Shown piece after piece: positions 22,621-34,884 of a DNA stretch of 64,000 bases. Source of the stretch: Caprella mutica (lineage: Eukaryota > Arthropoda > Malacostraca > Amphipoda > Caprellidae). Position 1 is the first letter of the stretch. Each line of letters opens with the position of its first letter. The stretch is taken from positions 434,001 through 498,000 of the forward strand of contig CANNZV010000121.1 of NCBI GenBank assembly GCA_947561585.1. The letters are read 5' to 3'. The notes beneath the pieces were generated by a model that searched no databases, was not told the origin of the DNA, and saw only the letters and a list, made by a program, of their open reading frames with translations. The position numbers and the translations under genes are program-made.

Positions 22621-24836
22621 AGCCTGGTGTACATTTGCCAATCTCACAGGGTAAATTTGAGGTTTCAGTAAAAGAGAGTCCAAAAATAAGTTTAGAATCC
22701 TAATTAATTCAAAGCAACATACATTCATATCAATATAATTTTTACAAAATTTAATTAAATATCGATTTCATAAGTCATAATTTGTGCATTGCAAAAACAC
22801 CTTACCACCAGTCATGGCAAATATTTAATTAACGTTCATTGCATTTGGTCTGGTTAGGTACACACATGCATATAAAGCCTTATTAAATTGGAGGCGTAAA
22901 CGAAATTATATCATTATAATTTACAAAGGAATATTAAAAATTGAATGAAAATTTGTTATTTCATTTGGCTTATTTATCTAAAAAAAATTAGGGGTACATA
23001 GTAAAACAATACATGATCCAAATTACAACAGTTCGGGGCTCAAGAGAACCACCAACCACCCCCTTCTCTTCCATTCACCACAGACTGTTTTAGGATAGAG
23101 CCCCCGGTGGGTGAAGGAAAACTAAGAAGTAGTGATAGCAAATAATAATTAAGATTTCTTAGCATATCGATTACTAATATAAAAAATGCTACTTGGCAGT
23201 TCATTGCTAGTATTGAATAATAATAAGAAGAAGCCACGATAATTTTAGTTTGCTAAGAGTGAGAGAAAAATAACTCTACGTGGAACTAGTTGAAATAACT
23301 TTCAAATGTAACCAGGGTAAGCGATTAGGAAGGGACCTAAATTAGTATTCTATGGCCCCACAATAATTTCTTCTTTGGGTAGTTAGCTTGTACTTCTATA
23401 TCAGTTATCGTTACAGCTTTTGCTGCAATGAAATAAATGTAACCAGCAACATTGAATAGACTATAAAAAAAATCCATAAAATCCATAAAATTAAAATAAA
23501 TTATCATTAAAACCTCTATATCATATTTCAATAGAACTAAATTCAAATAATACTAAATTAGAGTATAAATATTCCCTGCATTCAAAAGTCCAATATATTA
23601 AATATTAATGTGGCTCTCTCACGATGATTAGAATAACTCCATATTAGATATAGGGGAGAACAAACACAAAACGGTAATCCTTTATTAAATTCCTCTTGGC
23701 TAGAAATCCTGAGGAACTTTATTGGAATCCATTGCTCCATTCCTTGCTAGAGCAGTTCAAAGAAATCTCACATGTTCCAGGCTGGTTATTCAGAAAAAAT
23801 TATTGTGGCTCTACGGACTCTGATAATATTTCTGAAATTCTATAATTGAAGTCGAAAAAATGAACCGTTTGACAAGAATGGCGTATTATTTGTACCCTAA
23901 GTACAGAGCTGACTAAATTTAATGACTAGATTTATATCCCTATAAAAACTGTCTATGAACTTTAATTGCAAATTTAGACTAAATTCATATGAATTAGGTC
24001 AATACATACCATGAAATGATGATTGTTATGTACTTAGTTCAACATAAGGTTTCTTCGAGTGTTAAGAGTCGATAGCTGTGTAGGTGACAGCATATGGCGC
24101 CAATAAGGTAATTACCGGCCAATAGAGTGATACTAATCGGTGGCTAGGAGTAACGATATTAGTTGCATTAATAGTAACGATGTCAGTTACATCAATAGCT
24201 ACAGATTGGATATTGTGACGAGGTCCATAATGGTGTTAATAGATGGCAACTTACGGCAATATAGAGAATGAGCACACTATTAAATCAACACAATCGCTTT
24301 TAGGTATTGCAACAATATGTTATAAAACATGTCAGCATTGATTTAATTAAAGAACTTAACAGTAAATGTTTTCTTAAATACCTAATAATGATTAGTTTCA
24401 GAATTATATTCCAGTAAATTTCGAATAGGAATAATGTGAACCGTCGGAAAATCCAATATTGAATTGCACTTCTTCGAAAGAAATAAACAACAAAATAACT
24501 TTAAAAGCGATCACTGCAAACGAAATGTTATTCCCCAAAATACCTTCTAGCGAGCAATCCTTATTCTTAACGGGCTAATACACTTGAGGAGAATAATGGA
24601 AGAGTTCTACATTAAATTGCACTGTCGAAACAATCACATATTTTGTGCGAGGGGTGGAGGGAGGGGTATTATTATCCATTCTCAGCACATGTAGGGGCGA
24701 AGGGATGAGGTCATTGAAATGCTTTCTGTGTCCAAAAAAGAGGCAGTCCGAGTTAGGGGATGATTGAAACTAAAATTGGAGAGCTGAAGACAATATTCTG
24801 TGTCTGTTGGAAAGGGGAGCCTGTGTCAATACTAAG
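22621..24836. other. Intergenic spacer
   Basis: No supported gene. AGGATAGAGCCCCCGGTGGG at about 23092 resembles AGGATAGAGCCCCTGGGGGC downstream of dispersed repeat copy C (42060), which suggests the dispersed element extends further right. A G-rich patch at about 24650-24668 (GGGGTGGAGGGAGGGG) could form a G-quadruplex. Confidence 0.45.
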
Positions 24837-26018
24837 CAGTGATAGTATGTAGTGATAGAGTGATAGTATGTAGTGATAGGGTGATAGTATGTAGTGATAG
24901 GGTGATAGTATGTAGTGATAGGGTGATAGTATGTAGTGATAGGGTGATAGTAGTGATAGTATGTAGTGATTGGGTGATAGTAGTGATAGTATGTAGTGAT
25001 AGGGTGATAGTAGTGATAGTAGTGGTAGGGTGATAGTAATGATAGTAGTTGTAGGGTGATACTAGTGATAGTATGTAGTGGTAGGGTGATAGTAGTTGTA
25101 GGGTGATACTAGTGATAGTATGTAGTGGAAGGGTGATAGTAGTGATAGTAGTTGTAGGGTGATACTAGTGATAGTATGTAGTGGTAGGGTGATAGTAGTG
25201 ATAGTATGTAGTGATAGGGTGATAGTAGTGATAGTATGTAGTGATAGGGTGATAGTAGTGATAGTAGTGGTAGGGTGATAGTAGTGATAGTATGTAGTGA
25301 TAGGGTGATAGTAGTGATAGTATGTAGTGATAGGGTGATAGTTGTGATAGCAGTGGTAGGGTGATAGTAGTGATAGGGTGATAGTAGTGATAGTAGTGGT
25401 AGGGTGATAGTAGTGATAGTAGTGGTAGGGTGATAGTACTGATAGTAGCGGTAGGGTGATACTAGTGATAGTATGTAGTGATAGGGTGATAGTAGTGATA
25501 GTATGTAGTGATTGGGTGATAGTAGTGATAGTATGTAGTGATAGGGTGATAGTAGTGATAGTAGTGGTAGGGTGATAGTAGTGATAGTATGTAGTGATAG
25601 GGTGATAGTAGTGATAGTAGTGGTAGGGTGATAGTAGTGATTGGGTGATTGTAGTGATAGTATGTAGTGATAGGGTGATAGTAGTGGTAGGGTGATAGTA
25701 GTGATAGTATGTAGTGATAGTATGTAATGATAGGGTGATAGTAGTGATAGTATGTAGTGATAGGGTGATAGTAGTGATAGTAGTGGTAGGGTGATAGTAG
25801 TGATAGTATGTAGTGATAGGGTGATAGTAGTGATAGTAGTGGTAGGGTGATAGTAGTGATTGGGTGATTGTAGTGATAGTATGTAGTGATAGGGTGATAG
25901 TAGTGGTAGGGTGATAGTAGTGATAGTATGTAGTGATAGTATGTAATGATAGGGTGATAGTAGTGATAGTAGTGATTGGGTGATAGTAGTGATAGTATGT
26001 AGTGATAGGGTGATAGTT
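24837..26018 (+). repeat. Complex GTGATAG minisatellite
   Basis: Mixed units built from GTGATAGTATGTAGTGATAG, GGTGATAGTAGTGATAG and GGTAGGGTGATAGTAGT modules fill about 1.2 kb. A block containing TTGGGTGATTGTAGTGATAG occurs at 25641 and again at 25860 with the same following modules, a 219-bp duplication. The 64-codon VIVCSDR open frame at the left edge is a repeat artefact. Confidence 0.95.
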
Positions 26019-26584
26019 ACAGAAATATTTAAATTAGATTATTGAATACAAAGGAAGAGTAATTACTGTAACAATAGAAGAGATATATAGTATAATGAGT
26101 AGATGGTAAGTATTTACAAATATTGATGTAGTTATTAGACTTATAGCCATTAAATGTAATTATATTGATATAGCCATTAAATTTAATCATATTGATATAT
26201 TCTTTAGTTATAGATATATAAGAAGTAAATAAAACTATTAAAGCTTTTGAACTCATTATGAACAAATTAATTTATAAAATACACCCAAGGCTCAAATATA
26301 AATAACTCATAGATTTCAATCAATAAAGAATAATAGGTATTACTATTCAATAGGTATTCTCATAGATAGTTGGGGCCCGAGATATTAAATAAATATTAAA
26401 TAAATAATTATAAATATTAGAATATCATTTTGCGATAAGTAAAATATTATTAAATTTAGTATTTTTTAAGTTGCTCGAGTTTTATTAGCACCATTTTAGC
26501 GTGATTTAATTTTAAAATATAACATAATAGCATCATTGTAAGTTAATTTAATTCATTATATGAAAGAATTAGCTGTTTTATTTT
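26019..26584. other. A+T-rich spacer with a short duplication
   Basis: A roughly 30-bp segment around TATAGCCATTAAATGTAATT is tandemly duplicated at about 26142-26200. Otherwise I see nothing in it. Confidence 0.5.
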
Positions 26585-27680
26585 CCATTTAGTGAAGAAA
26601 TAGCCAAACAATTACTAAAATTAATGTTGAGTCTGTTTGACATAAGCTCTACTGAGGCTACTGCGTCTTGTAATGCATTCCATGAATCATCTTTGGAAGA
26701 AAACTGGCAGAGATTTAAATAAACCATGCGCTTGATAATGGCTCAACATTTTTCTACGAGGTGTAAGTCAGAAAAAGAGGCATGCGGTTGTATCATTGTA
26801 TCATTTTTAAATCTCAATAATTCAATAAATTCATTGGTGGGTTTAGCAGAATGTGATGAAGTGTTATCATGCATGAATACGATATTCTTTCGATGAGACG
26901 GTGGGACATCTTCAAGCCATTCCATCAATACTGACTCAAAGGAAATTGCAATAGGCCACTTAAGGGCCGTACACACGTAGGGTTTTCTAAGTATAAGAAA
27001 AAACGATAAAATTATGATTTATTTTAGTTGGTATCCATGATACCTGCAGGTATCATGGATACCAATTATATCATTCTTTCTTATATTCTCGTGGAAAAAG
27101 TAGGAGGAGCTTAGCAAAAAGTCTGGTGGAAAGACTTAAAAAACCCTACGTGTGTACGGCCCTTAACGCTTTGTTTAGCGCTTTGAAGTACACTTAATAG
27201 GTCAACAATTTGATCATTGATGATGCCAGTCCATATTATTAGGCCTCTACCTCCTTGTTGGCAACAGATTGGAGTGTGGCGGCGTGTGTTCACCAACGAA
27301 CCATCCCTTTAACCAATTGTTAGGTGTTTCTGAACAGAATGTACTTCGTTTGCAGTTTTATGTGTGCCTTTTTGGTCCACAGTATTCTCCTTTGGCTGTG
27401 TTTGGCATTCTTTGGAGGATTTTTTAAATCCTGCAGCAATAAATACCTTTGCATTGTTTTTTTTTTTCGGGATTGCCACTCATGAATTCTGCGCATGTCT
27501 ATCAGTTTTATGTTTTGGTCAATTCTGACCTCTTCATCCTCGGAGAGGGGTCAACTACAAATTTCTTGATAGTGTTTTGGTGGTGATGGCCACGTTCCTT
27601 GGCTATGGCTTCGACAGGTATACCTTTAGCAGTTTTTTGAGATGATAAGAGACTATTCATCCTCAGGTAAATCTGTGGGA
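26585..27680 (-). pseudogene. Tc1/mariner-superfamily transposase relic, split by a MITE
   Basis: On the minus strand the order of family features is preserved. A DNA-binding helix region (GIPVEAIAKERGHHHQNTIK, about 27620-27560) comes first, then a decayed linker with stops. Next is the middle of the catalytic domain (TPICCQQGGRGLIIWTGIIN, about 27272-27213). Then a 199-bp MITE intervenes, after which the domain resumes with WPIAISFESVLMEWLEDVPP and the second-Asp block NIVFMHDNTSSHSAK (about 26880-26840). The SPDLNPIENLW block is degraded to ASFSDLHLVEKC, so the third acidic residue is not clearly kept. The C-terminal IIKRMVYLNL and SWNALQDAVASVELM follow at about 26725-26640. Stops and frameshifts show it is inactive. 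The upstream frame (…QSVK) and downstream frame (WPIA…) join in phase if the MITE and one TTAA are set aside. The MITE therefore landed in a transposase-coding region. Confidence 0.85.
26960..27166. mobile_element. 199-bp palindromic MITE with TTAA target copies
   Basis: The element 26964-27162 is flanked by TTAA at 26960-26963 and 27163-27166. Its terminal inverted repeats begin GGGCCGTACACACGTAGGGT on both sides. The centre holds a perfect 38-bp palindrome (27028-27065) with TTGGTATCCATGATACC and its inverse around a CTGCAG core. No coding capacity. TTAA target choice is typical of piggyBac-type transposases, so mobilisation by such an enzyme is plausible. It sits inside the transposase relic 26585-27680. 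Confidence 0.92.
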
Positions 27681-29559
27681 TAATTTCTGAATGATATTAG
27701 TGACTAATAGCTCGAGTCTCTAAAATTTGCACGAAACGTTTAAATTGACTAAAATATCTAGAAAAAAGGTTGTTAATCCTAGGAATATATTATGATATCA
27801 TACCTTATAATAGTTAAAATTATGAAAACCAAAATCAGTTAGGAAATCATAAAATTACATTAAAAAATTAGACTAATATCTTGAGCCCCACTGTATATGT
27901 TTTATACATCGAATTTATATTTATTTATTTTAACGTCATTTACAGTATTAGGTTTAAATTACCTGACGTTCATCAATATCGGATGAAAATTACTGTAGGA
28001 TAGGTTCTCATCTAATTCTCATCAAAATATTGAAATATATTTTGATGCTTTTTTTAATTATAACCTACGGAGATTTCCATCCGAAATTTAATTCGCTTCT
28101 CGTTACTGTCACGTTACCCTGCAAATATATTTTCTGTGGAAGCATAGCAATTAATAAGATAATCTATTCTTTACTCTATGTATATACCAATTTCTAATGT
28201 TTTAATTCAAAATAAAATAGTTTTCAATCACATCAAACTGAGATAAAAAAGGGAAACAACTCCTTCTATTTCACTAATATTTTGCGCAAAAAATACCGAG
28301 GTAAAATAGTTAGAAAAATTGCGACAAGCATTGTGGTCCTGCATGAAAACCCTCTTTTCTCCGCTAAAGATATTCCTCTTTTATGAACGCGGGATATCAA
28401 ATTCGAGCTCTTCCCTGTTTTGATCTTTTGAAACTATATGAAAAAGAGGAAAACTTTTACATCCAATGTATCTTTTGAAATGAATATTGTATAATCAATG
28501 TAACGTGAACATCTGTTAAATATTATTTATGATAATATACAGTTATTAATTATTCTCGATAATTATGATATCATTTTAATACAGCTGTCAGCATTTGTTT
28601 GAGAAGAATTGCAATATGATTTAATCAAATTGAGAAAAAATTCTCAACTTTTGGAAAATTTAAGCCGAAATTTAATACATGAATATTGAAAAATTGATTA
28701 ATTATTAAGGAAAATAAAATATTATTCATTATAAATATGAAGATTGTAAACTTCACTCAGTGGCATATTATACCTAGATAAATATTATACCTAGATCTTA
28801 GTACAGCATCTATTCGTGTTTACTCTATGCCAATTATCACAAACTTATGCAAGTTACTTATTATTTCCTTTTTGATCCATTGATGTGTAATAATTTTGTA
28901 CGTTGAAGTAACTTTCTTGTAAGAGTAATGATAATTGTTGCTGGAAATTTGTTTCTACAATTAAAAGTCAGTTCATTGTAAATGTAACTCAAGAAATTAC
29001 TTCTCCTATTGATCTAGTTAAACTTTTATTTGTATATAACTGTGTAAGTGATTGTTATTTATAATTATCTTGTGTTTAAATAGGTTGAAATCTATCAAAT
29101 GTTTAATAATTTTTTCTCATATTGATATTTTTTTTCTCTTCTTCTTCTTCTTTGTATGGGTTCTTTAATGAAAATAAATAATTAATATACCAAGATCTCT
29201 ACTATACCTACATATAAATAAATACGAAGCAATAATTATAACTTTCAATTATTTCTTTAATAATAGCATAATAATAATAATAGGCCCCTATAAAACTCTT
29301 CATAGAAACTATAAAAATAGCTTCAGCATTTTATAGCAGTGCTTTGTTTCACATGTAGTAACACATTCTTTTTTATCGCCCTCTTTAAAGGTAATTTGGG
29401 CCTTTATGTGCTCTATTGTCAATAATTACCAACACTTTAATTATAATTGGCTCTATAAAGTTATGCCTTTTTGTTTGTTGTATTAGAAGAGTGGCTACTT
29501 GCAACACTTTTATATTTATATTTATTTAATTGGATCTATAAAGTTATCTATATCTAGGA
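27681..29559. other. A+T-rich spacer
   Basis: No gene recognised. Just left of the next array, GGCTCTATAAAGTTAT (29450) and GGATCTATAAAGTTAT (29532), each preceded by CAACACTTTNA-like sequence, mark an old duplication of about 80 bp. Confidence 0.5.
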
Positions 29560-31215
29560 TAGAATCTTTTAGGCGATATCTAGGAAAGGGTTTTCTGGCG
29601 ATATATAGGATAGGTTTTTCTGGCGATATCTAGGATAGGTTTTTCTGGCGATATCTAGGATAGGTTTTTCTGGCGATATCTAGGATAGGTTTTTCTGGCG
29701 ATATCTAGGATAGGTTTTTCTGGTGATATCTAGGATAGTTTTTTCTGTCGATATCTAGGATAGGTTTTTCTGGTGATATCTAGGATAGTTTTTTCTGTCG
29801 ATATCTAGGATAGGTTTTTCTGGTGATATCTAGGATAGTTTTTTCTGTCGATATCTAGGATAGGTTTTTCTGGTGATATCTAGGATAGGTTTTTCTGGCG
29901 ATATCTAGGATAGGTTTTTCTGGCGATATCTAGGATAGGTTTTTCTGGCGATATCTAGGAAAGAGTTTTCTGGCGATATCTAGGATAGTTTTTTCTGTCG
30001 ATATCTAGGATAGGTTTTTCTGGTGATATCTAGGATAGGTTTTTCTGGCGATATCTAGGATAGGTTTTTCTGGCGATATCTAGGATAGGTTTTTCTGGCG
30101 ATATCTAGGAAAGAGTTTTCTGGCGATATCTAGGATAGTTTTTTCTGTCGATATCTAGGATAGGTTTTTCTGGTGATATCTAGGATAGGTTTTTCTGGCG
30201 ATATCTAGGATAGGTTTTTCTGGCGATATCTAGGATAGGTTTTTCTGGCGATATCTAGGAAAGAGTTTTCTGGCGATATCTAGGATAGTTTTTTCTGTCG
30301 ATATCTAGGATAGGTTTTTCTGGTGATATCTAGGATAGGTTTTTCTGGCGATATCTAGGATAGTTATTTCAGGCGATATCTAGGATAAGTTTTCCTGACG
30401 ATATCTAGGATAGGGGTTTTCAGGCGATATCTAGGGAAGGGTTTTCTGGCGATATCTAGGAAAGGTTTTTCTGGCGATATCTAGGATAAGTTTTTCAGGC
30501 GATATCTAGGATAAGTTTTCCTGACGATATCTAGGATAGGTTTTTCAGGTAATATCTAGGATAGTTTTTAAATGTGATCTCTAGGAAAGACTTTTCTGGC
30601 GATATCAAGGATAGGTTTTTCAGGCGATATCTAGGATAGTTTTTCCAGGCGATATCGAGGATAGGTTTTTCAGGCGATATCTACAATAGGTTTTTCAGGT
30701 GATAGCTAGGATAATTTTTCCAGGCGATATCAAGGATAGGTTTTTCAGGCAATATCCAGAATAGGTTTTTCAGGCGATATCTACAATAGGTTTTTCAGGT
30801 GATAGCTAGGATAATTTTTCCAGGCGATATCAAGGATAGGTTTTTCAGGCAATATCCAGAATAGGTTTTTCAGGCGATATCTACAATAGGTTTTTCAGGT
30901 GATAGCTAGGATAATTTTTCCAGGCGATATCAAGGATAGGTTTTTCAGGCAATATCTAGAATAGGTTTTTCAGGCGATATCTACAATAGGTTTTTCAGGT
31001 GATAGCTAGGATAATTTTTCCAGGCGATATCAAGGATAGGTTTTCCAGGCGATATCAAGGATAGGTTTTTCAGGCGATATCCAGAATAGGTTTTTCAGGC
31101 GATATCCAGAATAGGTTTTTCAGGTGATATCCAGAATAGGTTTTTCAGGCGATATCCAGAATAGGTTTTTCAGGCGATATCCAGAATAGGTTTTTCAGGC
31201 GATATCTAGAATAGG
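29560..31215 (+). repeat. Minisatellite, 25-bp unit, about 66 copies
   Basis: The unit is close to CTGGCGATATCTAGGATAGG plus TTTTT, changing rightward to CAGGCGATATCCAGAATAGG. Every unit carries the palindrome GATATC or a decayed form. Higher-order periods are clear. A variant with AAGAG recurs at 29961, 30111 and 30261 (150 bp, six units), and GATAGCTAGG recurs at 30701, 30801, 30901 and 31001 (100 bp, four units). The left edge is diverged. Confidence 0.96.
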
Positions 31216-32695
31216 TTTCACACGCGCATAAATCGCACTGCCATCAATCGTAGTGGACAGACGGAGAGTTTTTCCCCCATGCTCTGGCTTCAGTCCAAGA
31301 TCTGTCTATTTTTTTGTTAATAGTTCAGTTGCTGCTGAAGATATCGTCAGCGTTCCGTTAAAATGGAGAGGAAAAATTTGTCTCATTTGAATAAATGGGC
31401 AAAAAATGTATCAGGTTGACCAAGAAATGTTTTTAACTTGAAACATTCAAGCTATAATCATGTCAATGGGAAGAAGGAATTATGTACTGAAATAGAAAAT
31501 TGTGGTGGAGCCACCAAAGATTATGCTTCACAATTAAATCTTCTATGGCACCACCATTTCTTTCGGTTGTCATTATTCAATTTTAATGCGTTTTTAAGAG
31601 TTATTAAATTCGTCTCTTCAACATTGGAGTTGAAGAGATTAACAATATTTGACAATATTGATAGGTAAATAGAGTAAAAAACCTATCTAACATTCGCGAG
31701 TAAAAGGACTGAGTGATATATAGATCCTATACCCAATATACACGATATGCTTGATGGATTTTCTCAAAATGTTGATCACACCCTCAGCAAACAAACAAAC
31801 TATGATGATAACATAACCTACTGCACTCTGATGAACATCACGTGTCCACCACGTTTCTCCATATCAGTCTTCACTCAAGTTGTTTTAATTCAGAGGATGA
31901 ATAAACAGAGTGCAACCGAACTATTTTGGAATCAAAACTATTCCTCCGCCGTCCATCAGTAGTACCTATTGACTTAAGGTATATTGGTTTAAATTGAACA
32001 AGTATTCGCTTCTTGATTAATTATATAAGAAATATTCACATTCAACCATCACTATCCGATATTTCTGTTAGATTTAATGAATTCAATAGAAGACAAGAAC
32101 GAGATTTAATTCATATAAATTACATATTATAATAAAAATATACATAGAAGCAAATTTGAGATAGGTTGCTGTTTTATAATCAGTAACATTAGCTCTAATT
32201 AATAAAGAAATAAATTAGTAAGAATTTGAATTTAAACACTAGAGTTTAAATTGGGACCAAGAAGTTATTGATCAGTAAATAACCAAATCTTGTTAAGCTG
32301 CACCAAATATAATTGAGAAATGAATATTTTTAACGGGAAAGTGTACACTAGTTCTACAACAATATTATTATCAGGATACTATTCAGAATTAATATAATAC
32401 TGAAATACGAAGACTGTATAAACCATTTCACTTATAACTATTAATAATAATTATTCACCAAAGGTAAACATATTAAGTATCGATATTTCATTATATATAT
32501 CAAATTAAGTGACATTTTTAGTATAAATATTGCGAAAGTTATTTAATAAACATATCCTCTATGTACAGTGAATATACAGAGTCATGAGTAAGACAACTAC
32601 CCCGTATAGTGTAGAGAAAACAGATGGCCATTCATTGTAGACTAAAGAAAATTAGTTCAAAATAGAGGGTAGTTCTCTTACTCAGGACTCTGCAT
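31216..32695. other. Intergenic spacer
   Basis: The first about 200 bases (31216-31420) are less A+T-rich than the surroundings but contain no recognised domain. Open frames of 76 and 71 codons (31438-31668, 31747-31962) match nothing I recognise and carry no splice or composition signal strong enough to call a gene. The rest is A+T-rich. Confidence 0.4.
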
Positions 32696-33852
32696 TCACT
32701 ATAGAGGAGTTCACTATAGAGGAGTTCAATATAGATGAAAGCACTATAGAGGAGTTCACTATAGAGGAGTTCACTAAAGAAGAGTTCACTATATAGGAGT
32801 TCACAATAGAGGACTTCACTATAGAGGAGTTCACTATAGAGGAGTTCACTATAGAGGAGTTCACTATAGAGGAGTTCACTATAGAGGAGTTCACTATAGA
32901 GGAGTTCACTATAGAGGAGTTCACTATAGAGGAGTTCACTATAGAGGAGTTCACTATAGAGGAGTTCACTATAGAGGAGTTCACTATAGAGGAGTTCACT
33001 ATAGAGGAGTTCAATATAGATGAAAGCACTATAGAGGAGTTCACTATAGAGGAGTTCACTAAAAAAGAGTTCACTATATAGGAGTTCACAATAGAGGACT
33101 TCACTATAGAGGAGTTCACTATAGAGGAGTTCACTATAGAGGAGTTCACTATAGAGGAGTTCACTATAGAGGAGTTCACTATAGAGGAGTTCACTATAGA
33201 GGAGTTCACTATAGAGGAGTTCACTATAGAGGAGTTCACTATAGAGGAGTTCACTATAGAGGAGTTCACTATAGAGGAGTTCACTATAGAGGAGTTCACT
33301 ATAGAGGAGTTCACTATAGAGGAGTTCAATATAGATGAAAGCACTATAGAGGAGTTCACTATAGAGGAGTTCACTAAAGAAGAGTTCACAATAGAGGACT
33401 TCACTATAGAGGAGTTCACTATAGAGGAGTTCACTATAGAGGAGTTCACTATAGAGGAGTTCACTATAGAGGAGTTCACTATAGAGGAGTTCACTATAGA
33501 GGAGTTCACTATAGAGGAGTTCACTATAGAGGAGTTCACTATAGAGGAGTTCACTATAGAGGAGTTCACTATAGAGGAGTTCACTATAGAGGAGTTCACT
33601 ATAGAGGAGTTCACTATAGAGGAGTTCACTATAGAGGAGTTCACTATAGAGGAGTTCACTATAGAGGAGTTCACTATAGAGGAGTTCACTATAGAGGAGT
33701 TCACTATAGAGGAGTTCACTATAGAGGAGTTCACTATAGAGGAGTTCACTATAGAGGAGTTCACTATAGAGGAGTTCACTATAGAGGAGTTCACTATAGA
33801 GGAGTTCACTATAGAGGAGTTCACTATAGAGGAGTTCACTATAGAGGAGTTC
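32696..33852 (-). repeat. Minisatellite, 15-bp unit, about 77 copies
   Basis: The unit is ACTATAGAGGAGTTC (plus strand). Most copies are identical, so the array is young. A variant cassette starting CAATATAGATGAAAGC and containing CACTAAAGAAGAGTTC, then CACAATAGAGGACTTC, occurs at 32727, 33012 and 33327, i.e. 285 bp (19 units) and 315 bp (21 units) apart. Because 15 is a multiple of 3, the minus strand is open for 385-414 codons (SELLY or NSSIV cycles). I regard these as repeat artefacts: no signal peptide, no flanking exon, no domain. Confidence 0.96.
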
Positions 33853-34345
33853 TACTGCACTTTCATTTGTTGTCATTTAATCCAATCACTCCGGCAACAA
33901 CATTCGATTTTCTCAAAGAATTTCAACTGGAGAATCTCCGGTACAAGAATCCATCCAATTATTTGCCTTGTTAGATGGTATCTAATTTTGTAGAATTTTT
34001 AGGAGAGAAGTCTGCCATGAAATGAGAACTGCGTCATTTGCACGCTAGAGTAATGAGAAACATAAAATAGCGAATAGAGTAGCAATGATAATTTTGGAGA
34101 ATAGTGCCGGTCTTCCAAATTTATGGGGACATTTGCATTTATTTATGGCATTTCATGAATTATTTTGATCAAAAGCTTCCAACTCAACCTACGCAAATGG
34201 AGGTGAAAAATCCCGGAAAAAATGGAAAAGATCGGCAGTATCTGAAATTCTTTTGAAAATGCAAATGAGTAACAGCCTTTATTACAGTGTTAAATCAATG
34301 CTGAATGATAATGTTGAGTAATAAATTACAGCTATTAGTTGATGG
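33853..34345. other. Spacer
   Basis: No gene or repeat recognised. Composition is slightly less A+T-rich than average near 33880-34100. Confidence 0.45.
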
Positions 34346-34586
34346 TTAGATTATTAGATTATCTTAAGTTAGATTATTAGATTATTTTAAGTTAGATTAT
34401 TAGATTATTTTAAGTTAGATTATTAGATTATTTTAAGTTAGATTATTAGATTATTTTAAGTTGAATTATTAGATTATCTTAAGTTAGATTATTAGATTAT
34501 TTTAAGTTAGATTATTAGATTATCTTAAGTTAGATTATTAAATTATTTTAAGTTAAATTATTAGATTATATTAAGTTAAATTATTT
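34346..34586 (+). repeat. Minisatellite, 23-bp unit, about 10 copies
   Basis: The unit is TTAGATTATTAGATTATTTT plus AAG, with single-base variants. It is itself built of two TTAGATTA halves. Confidence 0.92.
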
Positions 34587-34610
34587 CTTGGAGTAACTTA
34601 GCCTCAATAT

Positions 34611-34884
34611 TGTTACAATGTTGGGACTAATGTTAAAAATATTGGGGCCAATGTTAAAAATATTTGAACCAATGTTAAAAATATTGGGGCCAATGTTAAA
34701 AATATTTGAACCAATGTTAAAAATATTTGAACCAATGTTAAAAATATTGGGGCCAATGTTAAAAATATTTGAACCAATGTTAAAAATATTTGAACCAATG
34801 TTAAAAATATTGGGACTAATGTTAAAATATTGGGACTAATGTTAAAATATTGGGACTAATGTTAAAAATATTGGGACCAATGAT
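34611..34884 (+). repeat. Minisatellite, 21-bp unit, about 13 copies
   Basis: The unit is AATGTTAAAAATATTGGGGC plus C, alternating with a TTTGAACC variant; the last units are 20 bp (TTAAAATATTGGGACTAATG). The alternation produces short open frames on both strands that are artefacts. Confidence 0.93.

Noticed and set aside
22613..23040. hAT transposon starting CAGGGTTTCCCAGCCTGG
   Set aside because: The tip resembles hAT ends, but no matching inverted end or 8-bp target copies could be found.
32632..33876. 414- and 385-codon minus-strand frames (SELLY, NSSIV)
   Set aside because: Two frames of the same near-identical 15-bp array are open at once, as expected from the repeat and not from coding selection.
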